Source: Bacilli bacterium (GTDB taxonomy: Bacteria > Bacillota_I > Bacilli_A > RFN20 > CAG-826). From it: a stretch of DNA of 18,369 nt. Made by a program: the position numbers and the translations under genes. The stretch spans positions 1 through 18,369 of the forward strand of contig JAEDDA010000021.1 of the NCBI GenBank assembly GCA_016298185.1, written 5' to 3'. A model generated the notes under the pieces. The model had not been told where the DNA came from and ran no database searches. It saw only the letters and a program-made list of their open reading frames with translations. Each line of letters opens with the position of its first letter. Positions within the stretch are counted from its first letter, which is position 1. This document shows positions 1-7,547 of the stretch, one piece after another.

Positions 1-105
1 ATTTTATCAAGGTTACATAGATTGTTTAAATTGTTTTACATATCTAGACCATGTATGTGAATTCTCAGAGTAAATTCCGGTTTTAGTCAAAAACAGGATT
101 TTAGT

Positions 106-262
106 CTAATAATGTATAATGGAATCTTCTGCACCAGTACCATAAACTGCAGAATCAGCATTTGGCTTTTCTTCTTCTTTATTACCTTTATTACATAAAT
201 CACAAGCGGTAAGAGAAAAAAACACTAAAAGCCGCAACAACAAACATTAAACCTTTTGTCAT
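106..262 (-). pseudogene. Small lipoprotein gene broken by a one-base frameshift
   Basis: Reading the minus strand from the ATG at 262 gives a short hydrophobic leader (MTKGLMFVVAAFSV), then a run of seven T (complement of 216-222), after which the frame soon stops. Removing one T restores an open frame through a textbook lipobox, LTAC, followed by an acidic/lysine-rich linker (NKEEEKP) and ending at a TAG at 106-108, for a product of about 51 residues. A signal peptide plus Leu-Thr-Ala-Cys implies a lipid-anchored surface protein of unknown role. The break could be a real inactivation, slippage-based phase variation, or an assembly error in a homopolymer. No strong ribosome site precedes 262, so the start is uncertain. 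Confidence 0.55.
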
Positions 263-461
263 AGATAAACACTTCTTAATTTCATATTAACTAATTAAGA
301 GCAATAATTCTTGTTTCTAAAGAAGGGCGTGACAAAAAATGAAAAAATCCTTAAATGCAAACAGAGAAATTGAAACAGAAGTACTTCAAGAAAGCTAGAA
401 TCGAATCATATCGTTCTTCTTCCCACATTAATATAGATATAGGTGAGTAATTTTAAATTAA

Positions 462-482
462 AAGCAGTCTTTTAGACTGCTT
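462..482. terminator. Bidirectional terminator hairpin after the ASCH gene
   Basis: A perfect 9-bp stem, AAGCAGTCT / AGACTGCTT, with a 3-base loop lies 24 bases past the stop of the minus-strand ASCH gene. It is followed on the minus strand by an A/T stretch (TTTAATTTAAAA) and on the plus strand by CTTTTAGT. It most likely ends the six-gene defence transcript. Confidence 0.75.
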
Positions 483-505
483 CTTTTAGTATTTAATATC
501 TGAAT

Positions 506-880
506 CTATTTAACGTAGGCAAAAGATTGCGGAGCAACTCTCAAACCAAAATCTATTAATTCTTTTGGCTCATCGAAAATCTTGATTTTGCCTAATCTAT
601 ACGCATAGGCAACTTTCCTGTTTTTAAAATATGAAGCGAAATAATCTTTTGTGATTCCTGATTCGGCTTGTGTTTCTTTCCAAAGATCTTCAGGCGCCAT
701 CATTAACACGTCCGCTATTTCAACTTCTGCCACAATCTTTTTGACAGGTGTTGTTTCATAAATAATTATTTTTCCAATATCCTTTTTAGCGGCTTTTTTT
801 CTATATTCAAATTTTTTAGTGCCATTAAGAATGTTTTTTACATGCATAGGTTTGATAGAAATAACTATGTTTTTTTTCAT
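506..880 (-). CDS. Stand-alone ASCH-domain protein
   Basis: This 124-residue protein is essentially one ASCH (PUA-like) domain. Residues 7-12 give the typical ISIKPM start and residues 20-27 the signature G-x-K-x-x-E-x-R (G20, K22, E25, R27), followed by a beta-rich half ending in IxIF. ASCH domains are small RNA-binding-type folds; one member, E. coli YqfB, hydrolyses N4-acetylcytidine using the equivalent lysine, but this protein has Glu rather than Thr three residues later, so the same activity cannot be assumed. It resembles the short archaeal/bacterial ASCH family with a KPxxxxxIxxGxKKxExR start. The ATG overlaps the TGA of the upstream gene (ATGA, 877-880) and has AGGAGG inside that gene, indicating translational coupling and a shared function. 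Confident as a gene and as ASCH; substrate unknown. Confidence 0.85.
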   Translation of the reverse strand: MKKNIVISIKPMHVKNILNGTKKFEYRKKAAKKDIGKIIIYETTPVKKIVAEVEIADVLMMAPEDLWKETQAESGITKDYFASYFKNRKVAYAYRLGKIKIFDEPKELIDFGLRVAPQSFAYVK

Positions 881-2739
881 AAAGCGACGCCTCCTAATTC
901 TAAAAGTTTTTCAAATTTTTCTTTCGAAATTTCCGTAGTCAATCTCGGACCTCTAGTTTCATCTATTATATTATTCGCATACAAATCATTCAAGGTGATT
1001 TTATTATTTAAAGGTTTTAAGAATAAAACCTTTATAATGGTTCTATAGTTATTTTGATTGTAAAACTCATTTAGTTGTTCTTCACTAAAAACAGATCTAT
1101 TTTTGCACACATTCAAAAAATCTTGAAAATTATTAGGATGTAATACTTCTTCTAGAATACATATTCCAGAAACTACAGAATAATATTTCTTGTAAAATCT
1201 TTCAGACATACGGTAGACAGCCATCAAATCGCCAGGTTTGACAGGTAAAAATTTTGTTCTACAAACGTATATTTTTTCGACGGCATAACCACAAGGTTTT
1301 TCTTCGAATAATGTCATATTCTCATTTTTTAAATACAGATCAGGAAATAAATCTGTATGGAATTGAGAATCTATTGGTAAAATGCCATATTTCATATTCT
1401 TTTTTAAATTTGGGAAATTAAATTTTGGATTTTTTTCATTTCTATATATTCCCATCTTTTTAACAAGAACTAATTCACCATTAGATTTTTTGTGCCCGTA
1501 AATTTCAAAGCCCCACTCCATCATCAATTTCATAAGGAGATTTACTTCTGTTCTTTTGTTTTGAAATAGAGTTACATATATTTCTTCAACATTGCTTTTT
1601 AGAGCATAGTCAAAAACAATTTTTAAAAAACGTTCTCCAATCCTTAATCCTGTACTATTAATCTTAAAAGTGCCTATTTTCAATCTACGCAAAGGTGAAA
1701 AAATAGGTTCTATATCACTATAATCTTCTTGTTCATTTTCAATCTTCAGGTATAAAAAGCCTTGAAGTCCTTTATCGTTTTTAAAAACATATGCTTCTTC
1801 GCCTTCTTTCGCTTTTTTATTGAACCATTTATTAAATTTAATGCCTCCATAATCATCACGGAGTGAATCGAAAAAACAATCTTCTATAGCAAGTGATGAT
1901 ATTTTACATAAATTGACAGAAAGAACCTTATATGGAATCAATGAAGGATATTTTTTCTCAACTAAGGATAAAAAATCGTTGGTTGAGAAAACACAATCGC
2001 TTAAATATAAATCTTTCGCCTTAGAAAGAATTCCCTTATCATCAGTGATGAAAAAATCTACTCTTCCTTTATATATTTGATATAAAAACAAATTATCTAT
2101 TTTGCTATTATCATCAGTCGCATATTTGGACAGTGTTTTAATAAAAAAATCATCATTTATTGCTGCTGATTGTAGACAATTATAGGCCTCCATTTTCGCA
2201 AGCATATTTTCAACAATTGTTTTGTTATTGTACTTTTTTAATTCTTCTTTGATTTCTTCTAAAATATACTTGTTTACTTTTAGTTTATCCAAACTCTTAT
2301 AGAGTTGAATAACTTCATAGGCTATATTATTACTACTTTCACGATGAATCACTATATTAGTATCCAACAAAATATTGGAATTTTTTAACTCGCTAGAAAA
2401 TAATTCTATTTCAAAAACTTCAATTCCATACTTTCTCACATCATCCTGAGAATAAAACTTTTTACATTCATGAATAACCGAATCAAAAGTTGAATAAATG
2501 CCCTGAAAATCATAAATCCAATTTATTGATAGTGCTTCTTCCCAATTTGGAAAGTATTTGATGTTTTTGACAATAACTTTTACATAATTAGATCTATCTT
2601 GGTTTGAAATCAAAATTAAAATATCATCTATTTTAATTTGCTTTCTTTCAGATGTAGCCAATCTATATTCGTTACGTTTAATACCCGTTCTAATTAAGTC
2701 AAGGTATTGTTCTCTAATTCTTAATCTATGTGTTTCCAT
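877..2739 (-). CDS. ASCH-PIN-GNAT-PUA/ASCH-like fusion protein
   Basis: This 620-residue soluble protein appears to carry four domains. Residues 1-113 form an ASCH domain with G19, K21, E24, R26 and a C-terminal YGIEVFEIE strand. Residues 121-258 look like a PIN nuclease: LLDTNI (D126), LEE (E161/E162), KID (D215) and ITDDKG (D233/D234) supply the usual acidic metal-binding set, so it seems intact. Residues 275-428 resemble a GNAT acetyltransferase, with motif A in KIGTFKI..GLRIGERFL (G364, G368). Residues 430-620 look like a second PUA/ASCH/EVE-type domain, assigned with less certainty. PIN and GNAT modules are both common toxins acting on RNA or aminoacyl-tRNA; ASCH/PUA folds read RNA or modified bases. 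I infer an RNA-targeting defence or toxin effector. It follows the DUF262 gene by 72 bases without a clear ribosome site, and the gene is very AT-rich, suggesting recent transfer. Confidence 0.8.
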   Translation of the reverse strand: METHRLRIREQYLDLIRTGIKRNEYRLATSERKQIKIDDILILISNQDRSNYVKVIVKNIKYFPNWEEALSINWIYDFQGIYSTFDSVIHECKKFYSQDDVRKYGIEVFEIELFSSELKNSNILLDTNIVIHRESSNNIAYEVIQLYKSLDKLKVNKYILEEIKEELKKYNNKTIVENMLAKMEAYNCLQSAAINDDFFIKTLSKYATDDNSKIDNLFLYQIYKGRVDFFITDDKGILSKAKDLYLSDCVFSTNDFLSLVEKKYPSLIPYKVLSVNLCKISSLAIEDCFFDSLRDDYGGIKFNKWFNKKAKEGEEAYVFKNDKGLQGFLYLKIENEQEDYSDIEPIFSPLRRLKIGTFKINSTGLRIGERFLKIVFDYALKSNVEEIYVTLFQNKRTEVNLLMKLMMEWGFEIYGHKKSNGELVLVKKMGIYRNEKNPKFNFPNLKKNMKYGILPIDSQFHTDLFPDLYLKNENMTLFEEKPCGYAVEKIYVCRTKFLPVKPGDLMAVYRMSERFYKKYYSVVSGICILEEVLHPNNFQDFLNVCKNRSVFSEEQLNEFYNQNNYRTIIKVLFLKPLNNKITLNDLYANNIIDETRGPRLTTEISKEKFEKLLELGGVAL

Positions 2740-2811
2740 AATTCGAATTGATTTTAATTAAGAGTGTTTTCAATGGCCCATAGTTCACATTGAGTTATAA
2801 GCGTCTCCAAT
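2740..2811. other. 72-base spacer between DUF262 and ASCH-PIN-GNAT genes
   Basis: This is the largest gap in the minus-strand cluster. I see no strong promoter, no T-tract terminator and no good ribosome site for the ATG at 2739. The frame is open upstream only as far as a TAA at 2758-2760 and offers no better start. A short imperfect inverted repeat (CAATG at 2771-2775, CATTG at 2788-2792) is present. Read-through from the upstream gene is the simplest way to express the downstream pair. Confidence 0.4.
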
Positions 2812-4893
2812 TTATTTAATGAAAATCACAACTTCATCGGGTTCGAATTGCATGTTAGAAAGGAGAATTTTTAGAATTTTAATTTTTCTTTCTGTATTGT
2901 TATTGGTTTCAACATACAATCCATCGTCGACAATCGCTGGCCTGGTTAATGCCTCTTTGCTGTCTGATATTAGGAACCTTTCAGAACTAAATAGTTCTTT
3001 CTTTGACATGAGAAAGACAAGTAATTCTTGATTAATCTTATATAAATATTTAATAGTCGCAACATACAAATTTGACCAAGAATCTTCAATAATCTTTTCT
3101 TCTCTTATTTGGATACCAGCAGGGTTTGTTCCAGCGTAGTCATACTCTTCATCATCTAATAAGAAGTGAGATTCAGTAGCAATATCTTCAATACTTGTAA
3201 CTTTTGGGAATGGCCATAGCTTCAATGCTATTTCAGCTAAGTCATCTCCTCTATCATCAATAGCCTTTTCATCTTTCCAATCATCGATACTATTAAAATA
3301 TTGGTTAAGAATAAGCCTGCTGAAATCCATATGGACTTTCTTTTCTTTGTATAGTTTGTTGGACATCTCAGTATTGTATGCAGTCAATGATAAGTTACCA
3401 ATTCTATGGCAATAAGATTCATGGAACTCTTTCCAGTCTTGTCTATTTAGATATTTGACCCATTCATCAGATAATGTTTGAGGCAAAATATGCTCAACAG
3501 ATAAATTTGAAAAGTCTATAACTTCCTTGCCTTGTTTGTTTAATTCCATCTTCTTTAATATATAGAAGATGTTTCTTGTATGATACATATCTCTAGTGGT
3601 AAATTCTCTAACAAATTCATCGTCCTTAGGGAAGTAAGCTTTTGTAGAAATACCGGCAAGAGCATTGGCGACTTTTTTAACTGGATCTGCATAGAATTTC
3701 TCACCATGTTTTTTCATAATGTCATTATAAAGAGATGCCATAACTTGGGACATACCACCACCAGCTAAGTTACAGACGTTTCTTCTGATTAAATAAGCTT
3801 CCAAAACTCTTAGAATTTTTGCAAGAGAATCATCGGCTATTTTCTTTGCACCAGTTTCGTCTGGAGTATTATCAATTAATAGTCCAAATACAAACGGATA
3901 CGTTGTCGTAATATCTAAAGAAGAATAATCTTCTAATGAATTTAAGAGAACCTTTGAGTCAGCCGATGGAACTAAAAGTCTATTATAGATTTGAGCCATC
4001 TTATATAAGTGAGACAAGAAGTCAGTTCTGTCAAATCCCTTACTTCTATAGAATTTTTGGAATGTTGAATATGGTACGTTCTTTGTATTAGGAGTAACGA
4101 TTCCGTTCTTTAAAGAAAGATAATCTCTAATGAATTGTAAGAATCTATCACCCATAAGCTTTTCAATATTGAGCCAATACTTCTTATATAGCTCGTCTTG
4201 TTCTTCAGCTTTACAGTTCATTAATAAGTAGTTTCTGATTAAGTCGACATCTGTTAATTCGAGACCAGTTGAGTTCAAACTTTCAAAAATGACTTGTGGA
4301 TTATCGCTATCATCTAAATAAACAACAACACCCTCTAGTCTTTGCAATGCATTGTAAAAATCTTCGAACGGAACTTTCATACCTTCGATCATTTTCTTAA
4401 ATTCTCGATAGTTACGACCAATTGTTGAATCAGGATCTACAGGTTCATCATTCATCAACTTATTAAAATTATCGTTGTCAACTTGATTTGGTTTTAATTT
4501 TAATCTTAGGGTCGAATCTTTTGCAAATTTGTTGATTAAGTATGTTTCAGTGATCTCATTTCTAACTTCTTCGTATTTATCGCCAAATTGTCCCAAGTAA
4601 TCATAAAGTGCTTTAAGAATTAAAGTGATTGAAGTGAGTCTTTGCTGACCATCAATTAAAACGAATTGATTATAATTTGTATCTACAAATCTAGTGAATT
4701 TGCACACAAACGCACCCATAAAGTGCTTTCTATCAGGATGATCCTTATCTTGTGCTAAATCAATAACATCATTAAAAAGCCTTATACAGTCTTTGATTCT
4801 CCAATCGTAGTTTCTTTGGAACACAGGTATGACAAATTGACATTTTGTGCCAGATATCAATTCATTTAATATTTCTTTTTCTTTTGCTTCCAT
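2812..4893 (-). CDS. DUF262/DUF1524 (GmrSD-type) nuclease
   Basis: At 693 residues this has the single-chain GmrSD layout. The N-terminal DUF262 domain (about 10-225) shows IPVFQRNYDW (22-31), the nucleotide-binding DGQQR motif (81-85) and the FESLNSTG..LTDVDLIRN block (203-221). After a helical middle, the DUF1524 HNH nuclease shows EHILPQ (H468) and HRIGNLSL (N500), then NKLYKEKK. Residues 570-693 form an extra C-terminal region (GTNPAG..IEDSW) of the kind often found on this family; I cannot name it firmly. Family members such as GmrSD, SspE and BrxU use DUF262 NTP hydrolysis to control a nickase/nuclease that senses DNA modification (glucosylated hydroxymethylcytosine, phosphorothioate). 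The gene begins 9 bases after the endonuclease gene, its AGGAG overlapping that stop codon, so it is part of the same operon. What modification it reads is not visible. Confidence 0.88.
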   Translation of the reverse strand: MEAKEKEILNELISGTKCQFVIPVFQRNYDWRIKDCIRLFNDVIDLAQDKDHPDRKHFMGAFVCKFTRFVDTNYNQFVLIDGQQRLTSITLILKALYDYLGQFGDKYEEVRNEITETYLINKFAKDSTLRLKLKPNQVDNDNFNKLMNDEPVDPDSTIGRNYREFKKMIEGMKVPFEDFYNALQRLEGVVVYLDDSDNPQVIFESLNSTGLELTDVDLIRNYLLMNCKAEEQDELYKKYWLNIEKLMGDRFLQFIRDYLSLKNGIVTPNTKNVPYSTFQKFYRSKGFDRTDFLSHLYKMAQIYNRLLVPSADSKVLLNSLEDYSSLDITTTYPFVFGLLIDNTPDETGAKKIADDSLAKILRVLEAYLIRRNVCNLAGGGMSQVMASLYNDIMKKHGEKFYADPVKKVANALAGISTKAYFPKDDEFVREFTTRDMYHTRNIFYILKKMELNKQGKEVIDFSNLSVEHILPQTLSDEWVKYLNRQDWKEFHESYCHRIGNLSLTAYNTEMSNKLYKEKKVHMDFSRLILNQYFNSIDDWKDEKAIDDRGDDLAEIALKLWPFPKVTSIEDIATESHFLLDDEEYDYAGTNPAGIQIREEKIIEDSWSNLYVATIKYLYKINQELLVFLMSKKELFSSERFLISDSKEALTRPAIVDDGLYVETNNNTERKIKILKILLSNMQFEPDEVVIFIK

Positions 4894-4902
4894 AATCGTC
4901 TC

Positions 4903-5802
4903 CTATTTCTTTAACAATTTATTCATATATGATGTCGGATTTATCAGTGAATCAATCGCTCCATTTTCTAAATCCTGCAAGTTGTATAAATTCTCTAAAA
5001 CATCGAAGGCTTCTTCTAAATTATGCCTTGCACTATTCCAACCAATGCCGTCAGTAAACCAAACGAATTGGAATCCACTAATTCCTTTAGATTCTAAAGT
5101 CAGAGTTTTGTAACTTCTAGCAGTTTCATTTAATTTAGAACCACTACTGCCATAAAAATTACATTCACATGCAAAAACTGTGCCTAAGGCTCCAACAAAC
5201 ACAAAATCAAATCTCTTCTCCGCCTTGCCATCGTTGCTAAGTTTAGATAAGTCTAAATGGAATTTCTTTTCGACTTCCGAGGCATACATTTCTTTAAAAT
5301 ATGTTTTGCCTTTAACAAGACCTGCTTTGATTAAATACGATTCAACAAGGTCTTCCATGACATGACCAGTTCTATTCTTTCTTCCATTGGTGTCCATACC
5401 AACTTCAATGCCTAAAACATAATCAACCAAGTTATTGATAATGTGATTTTGTAATAAATCGAAGAGACCACTATTTCTCATGAAGAGAGCATATTGATCG
5501 ACAGTATAGTTCATTTTAACAAAGTTAAAAATATAGCTTCCATCAGCATCTTGCACTTTAATTTCAGCTTCACGCTTTGCTAATAAGATTGGAACCACAA
5601 CTAAAACATTAGGGTATTGATTAACAATGGCTTTAAATTCTTCTTCTATATTTTTAGAACCAATAAGCGAATTCAAAATGTTAAGTTCAACTTTAATTTT
5701 TTGAACATTTTCATAGACTTTATCGAAATCAGTGTAATAAGTCCATGTGGCTATGCTGTCTTTCATGGTAGATAGCCAATTATCAAAAATTCTGTTTGCC
5801 AT
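4903..5802 (-). CDS. dpnII: DpnII/MboI-family type II restriction endonuclease (GATC)
   Basis: This 299-residue protein matches the DpnII/MboI endonuclease family in length (DpnII is about 288) and conserved blocks. The start has WLSTMKDSIATW..YYTDFDKVY, the middle has GMDTNGRKNRTGHVMEDLVE (135-154), and the core has KRFDFVFVG (D199) followed by the ACECNFYGSSGSKLNE strand (E213), a PD-(D/E)xK-like arrangement in which the usual Lys is replaced by Asn, as in the family. It cleaves unmethylated GATC. The ATG at 5802 overlaps the end of the upstream methylase by 20 bases and is preceded by a perfect AGGAGG at 5811-5816, so translation is linked to the protective enzymes made first. Confident from sequence and from the two adjoining methylases. 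Confidence 0.92.
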   Translation of the reverse strand: MANRIFDNWLSTMKDSIATWTYYTDFDKVYENVQKIKVELNILNSLIGSKNIEEEFKAIVNQYPNVLVVVPILLAKREAEIKVQDADGSYIFNFVKMNYTVDQYALFMRNSGLFDLLQNHIINNLVDYVLGIEVGMDTNGRKNRTGHVMEDLVESYLIKAGLVKGKTYFKEMYASEVEKKFHLDLSKLSNDGKAEKRFDFVFVGALGTVFACECNFYGSSGSKLNETARSYKTLTLESKGISGFQFVWFTDGIGWNSARHNLEEAFDVLENLYNLQDLENGAIDSLINPTSYMNKLLKK

Positions 5803-6607
5803 CAGTTTTGCCTCCTAAATATCTTTTTTTGGTAAGTTCCAAATAATCTACATCCAATTCTATACCAATATATTGTCGATTCATATAATGAGCGACAATT
5901 CCTGTCGTGCCACTACCATTAAAAGGATCTAAAATTGTGTCTCCTTCTTTAGAAGCAGCAGTGATTAGGCGTTCTAGTAGTTTTATTGGTTTTTGAGTTG
6001 GATGCTTTCCGTATTTCTTTTCGCTCTTGGGTGCTGTAGAAATTTCCATTATTTCAGGCTCGCCAAACTCCCAGACATCTTTCATCTGCTTTCCACCATT
6101 TTCCTCTTTCATAGCTTCATAGTTGAAATAATGATTACCCTTCTTTTTAAGAGTTAGTTGTTTTCTGGCCCAAATAATAGTTTCAGTTGAATGAGTAAAA
6201 CATCTACAGGCGAGATTTGGTGCTGGATTATTTTTCTTCCAAATAATATTATTGATAATTGAATATCTTTCCAGTTCAAGAGCTACCCCTATAGCGTAAA
6301 CGCTATGAAGCGTTGAAGAAATCATTATAGTCCCATTGTCTTTAAGGACTTCTCTACACAAAGCAATCCATTTGCGATGATACTTGATTCTATCTTTTAT
6401 GGTTTTAGAATAATCCCATTCGCCCTTGTTTACTGATACTTGTTTTCCGCTTTGACAGCTTACTCCACCGCTTGAAAGAAAATATGGAGGATCAGCAAAA
6501 ATCACATCAACTGATTTAGGTTCTATTTTTTTAAGCAATTTAAAAGAGTCTCCTTTAAGGAGTGTAAAATCACCATCCTGAAAAAAGACATCTCTCTTAG
6601 TATACAT
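5783..6607 (-). CDS. dpnA: Beta-class adenine DNA methylase, DpnA type (GATC)
   Basis: The 274-residue protein is a beta-class amino methyltransferase: catalytic motif IV DPPY (39-42) comes before the S-adenosylmethionine motif I, DPFNGSGTTG (227-236), and the HPTQKP block (202-207) typical of this class lies just ahead of it. In DpnII systems this second methylase makes N6-methyladenine in GATC and, in Streptococcus, also acts on single-stranded DNA, protecting incoming DNA during transformation; whether that applies here is inference. Its ATG lies 2 bases past the first methylase stop, and its 3' end overlaps the endonuclease start. The gene ends in TGA, which is useful evidence for the standard genetic code. 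Confidence 0.92.
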   Translation of the reverse strand: MYTKRDVFFQDGDFTLLKGDSFKLLKKIEPKSVDVIFADPPYFLSSGGVSCQSGKQVSVNKGEWDYSKTIKDRIKYHRKWIALCREVLKDNGTIMISSTLHSVYAIGVALELERYSIINNIIWKKNNPAPNLACRCFTHSTETIIWARKQLTLKKKGNHYFNYEAMKEENGGKQMKDVWEFGEPEIMEISTAPKSEKKYGKHPTQKPIKLLERLITAASKEGDTILDPFNGSGTTGIVAHYMNRQYIGIELDVDYLELTKKRYLGGKTDGKQNF

Positions 6608-6608
6608 A

Positions 6609-7439
6609 TTAATAATTTGTAATAATCACTTCTTCAACATCGCCACGGCCATCGCCTTTCGAATTAATCATTCTCTTAGCGTTGATAACATGAATGTTGA
6701 ACTCTTTATATAATTCTTGGATAAAAGGTGTGTTAGCATTGCTTGCCATAACGAGAACACCTTTATCGGTTAATTTTATAATTAAATCTCTAAGTCTAGT
6801 TTGTTCATTTCTTCCAAAGCCGCCAGCTGTGTAGGATGTGAAAGATTGTTCACCCACTACATCATATGGCGGGTCAAAATAAACAAAGTCACCAGTTTTA
6901 GCAGTTTTAACAGCGTCGGCAAAATCTTTATTCAACAACACTGGTTTTCTCTTATTGAAATATTTATGCAATGCTTGGATGTTGTCTTCATCGAAACATT
7001 TAACTTTTTCTCTTTTGGCGGAAGGAACATTAAAAAAACCTTTACCGTTAACTCTATAAAGTCCATTGAAACAGGCTTTGTTTAAATATAGACAACGTGC
7101 TGCTTTTTCTGGCATTGTCATATTTTTATAAGCTGTTTTCTTTCTATCTAAATCACGTAATTGATAATAGTATTCCTCAGAATGGTTTTTTTCATGCAGC
7201 TTACAAAGTTCATAAAACTTTTTGAAAAGTCTTTTGTTTCTGAGGCATTTGTAAATGTACATGAGTTCTTTGTTAGAATCATTTATTGTTGCGTGAATTG
7301 GGAGAAGTTCCAAAAGTAAAGCACCGCCACCTACAAATGGTTCGTAATAGTTTTTGAATTTCTTTGGTTTAAACTCTAAAAGTTTATCCATAATTTGGCG
7401 TTTTCCGCCAGCCCATTTAACAAAAGGTTGTATACTCAT
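6609..7439 (-). CDS. dpnM: Alpha-class Dam-like GATC adenine methylase, DpnM type
   Basis: The 276-residue product belongs to the D12/Dam family. Residues 6-15 (FVKWAGGKRQ) and 34-40 (PFVGGGA) form the S-adenosylmethionine-binding region and DPPY (189-192) is the catalytic motif; the motif I-before-IV order marks the alpha class. It should methylate adenine in double-stranded GATC, protecting host DNA from the endonuclease encoded two genes later. Start ATG at 7439 is preceded by AAGGGAG. This is the first gene of the minus-strand cluster, consistent with methylation being set up before restriction. The promoter region carries GATC sites (see promoter entry), suggesting self-regulation. Confidence 0.93.
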   Translation of the reverse strand: MSIQPFVKWAGGKRQIMDKLLEFKPKKFKNYYEPFVGGGALLLELLPIHATINDSNKELMYIYKCLRNKRLFKKFYELCKLHEKNHSEEYYYQLRDLDRKKTAYKNMTMPEKAARCLYLNKACFNGLYRVNGKGFFNVPSAKREKVKCFDEDNIQALHKYFNKRKPVLLNKDFADAVKTAKTGDFVYFDPPYDVVGEQSFTSYTAGGFGRNEQTRLRDLIIKLTDKGVLVMASNANTPFIQELYKEFNIHVINAKRMINSKGDGRGDVEEVIITNY

Positions 7440-7475
7440 AATGTGCTCCCTTTAAGAACTAATGATCTTAAAGTT

Positions 7476-7504
7476 AGATTACCACGATCACTTTTAGATA
7501 TCCA
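7476..7504 (-). promoter_or_regulatory. Putative promoter of the GATC restriction-modification operon
   Basis: On the minus strand an extended -10, TGGTAATCT (7476-7484), lies 37 bases ahead of the methylase ATG; a weak -35-like TGGATA (7499-7504) is 17 bases upstream. One GATC (7486-7489) is immediately upstream of the extended -10 and another (7464-7467) would fall at about +3 to +6. The assignment is by eye only. Confidence 0.45.
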
Positions 7505-7529
7505 CAACCTTTTAAATGGATAAATAAAA

Positions 7530-7547
7530 ACCGATCATTAAGTCGGT
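7530..7547 (-). terminator. Minus-strand terminator upstream of the methylase operon
   Basis: ACCGA / TCGGT form a 5-bp stem with an 8-base loop, followed on the minus strand by TTTTTATTTA. The sequence contains a GATC at 7533-7536. It shields the restriction operon from upstream transcription, although a better terminator already exists at 7655-7672, so it may end a separate short transcript from 7549-7650. Confidence 0.55.

Noticed and set aside
339..398. Plus-strand mini-ORF of 19 codons starting MKKSLNANRE
   Set aside because: It has only a weak ribosome site, no promoter, no recognisable motif and is too short to separate from chance.
1..505. Attachment-site copy of the tRNA-Thr 3' end at the far side of the defence cluster
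   Set aside because: No match to the tRNA 3' end (GGCGGAATC...) was found by eye in this stretch, and no integrase is present.
5783..7439. Solitary regulatory Dam methylase interpretation of the first methylase
   Set aside because: Two methylases and a DpnII-type endonuclease overlap in one operon, which fits a full restriction-modification system.
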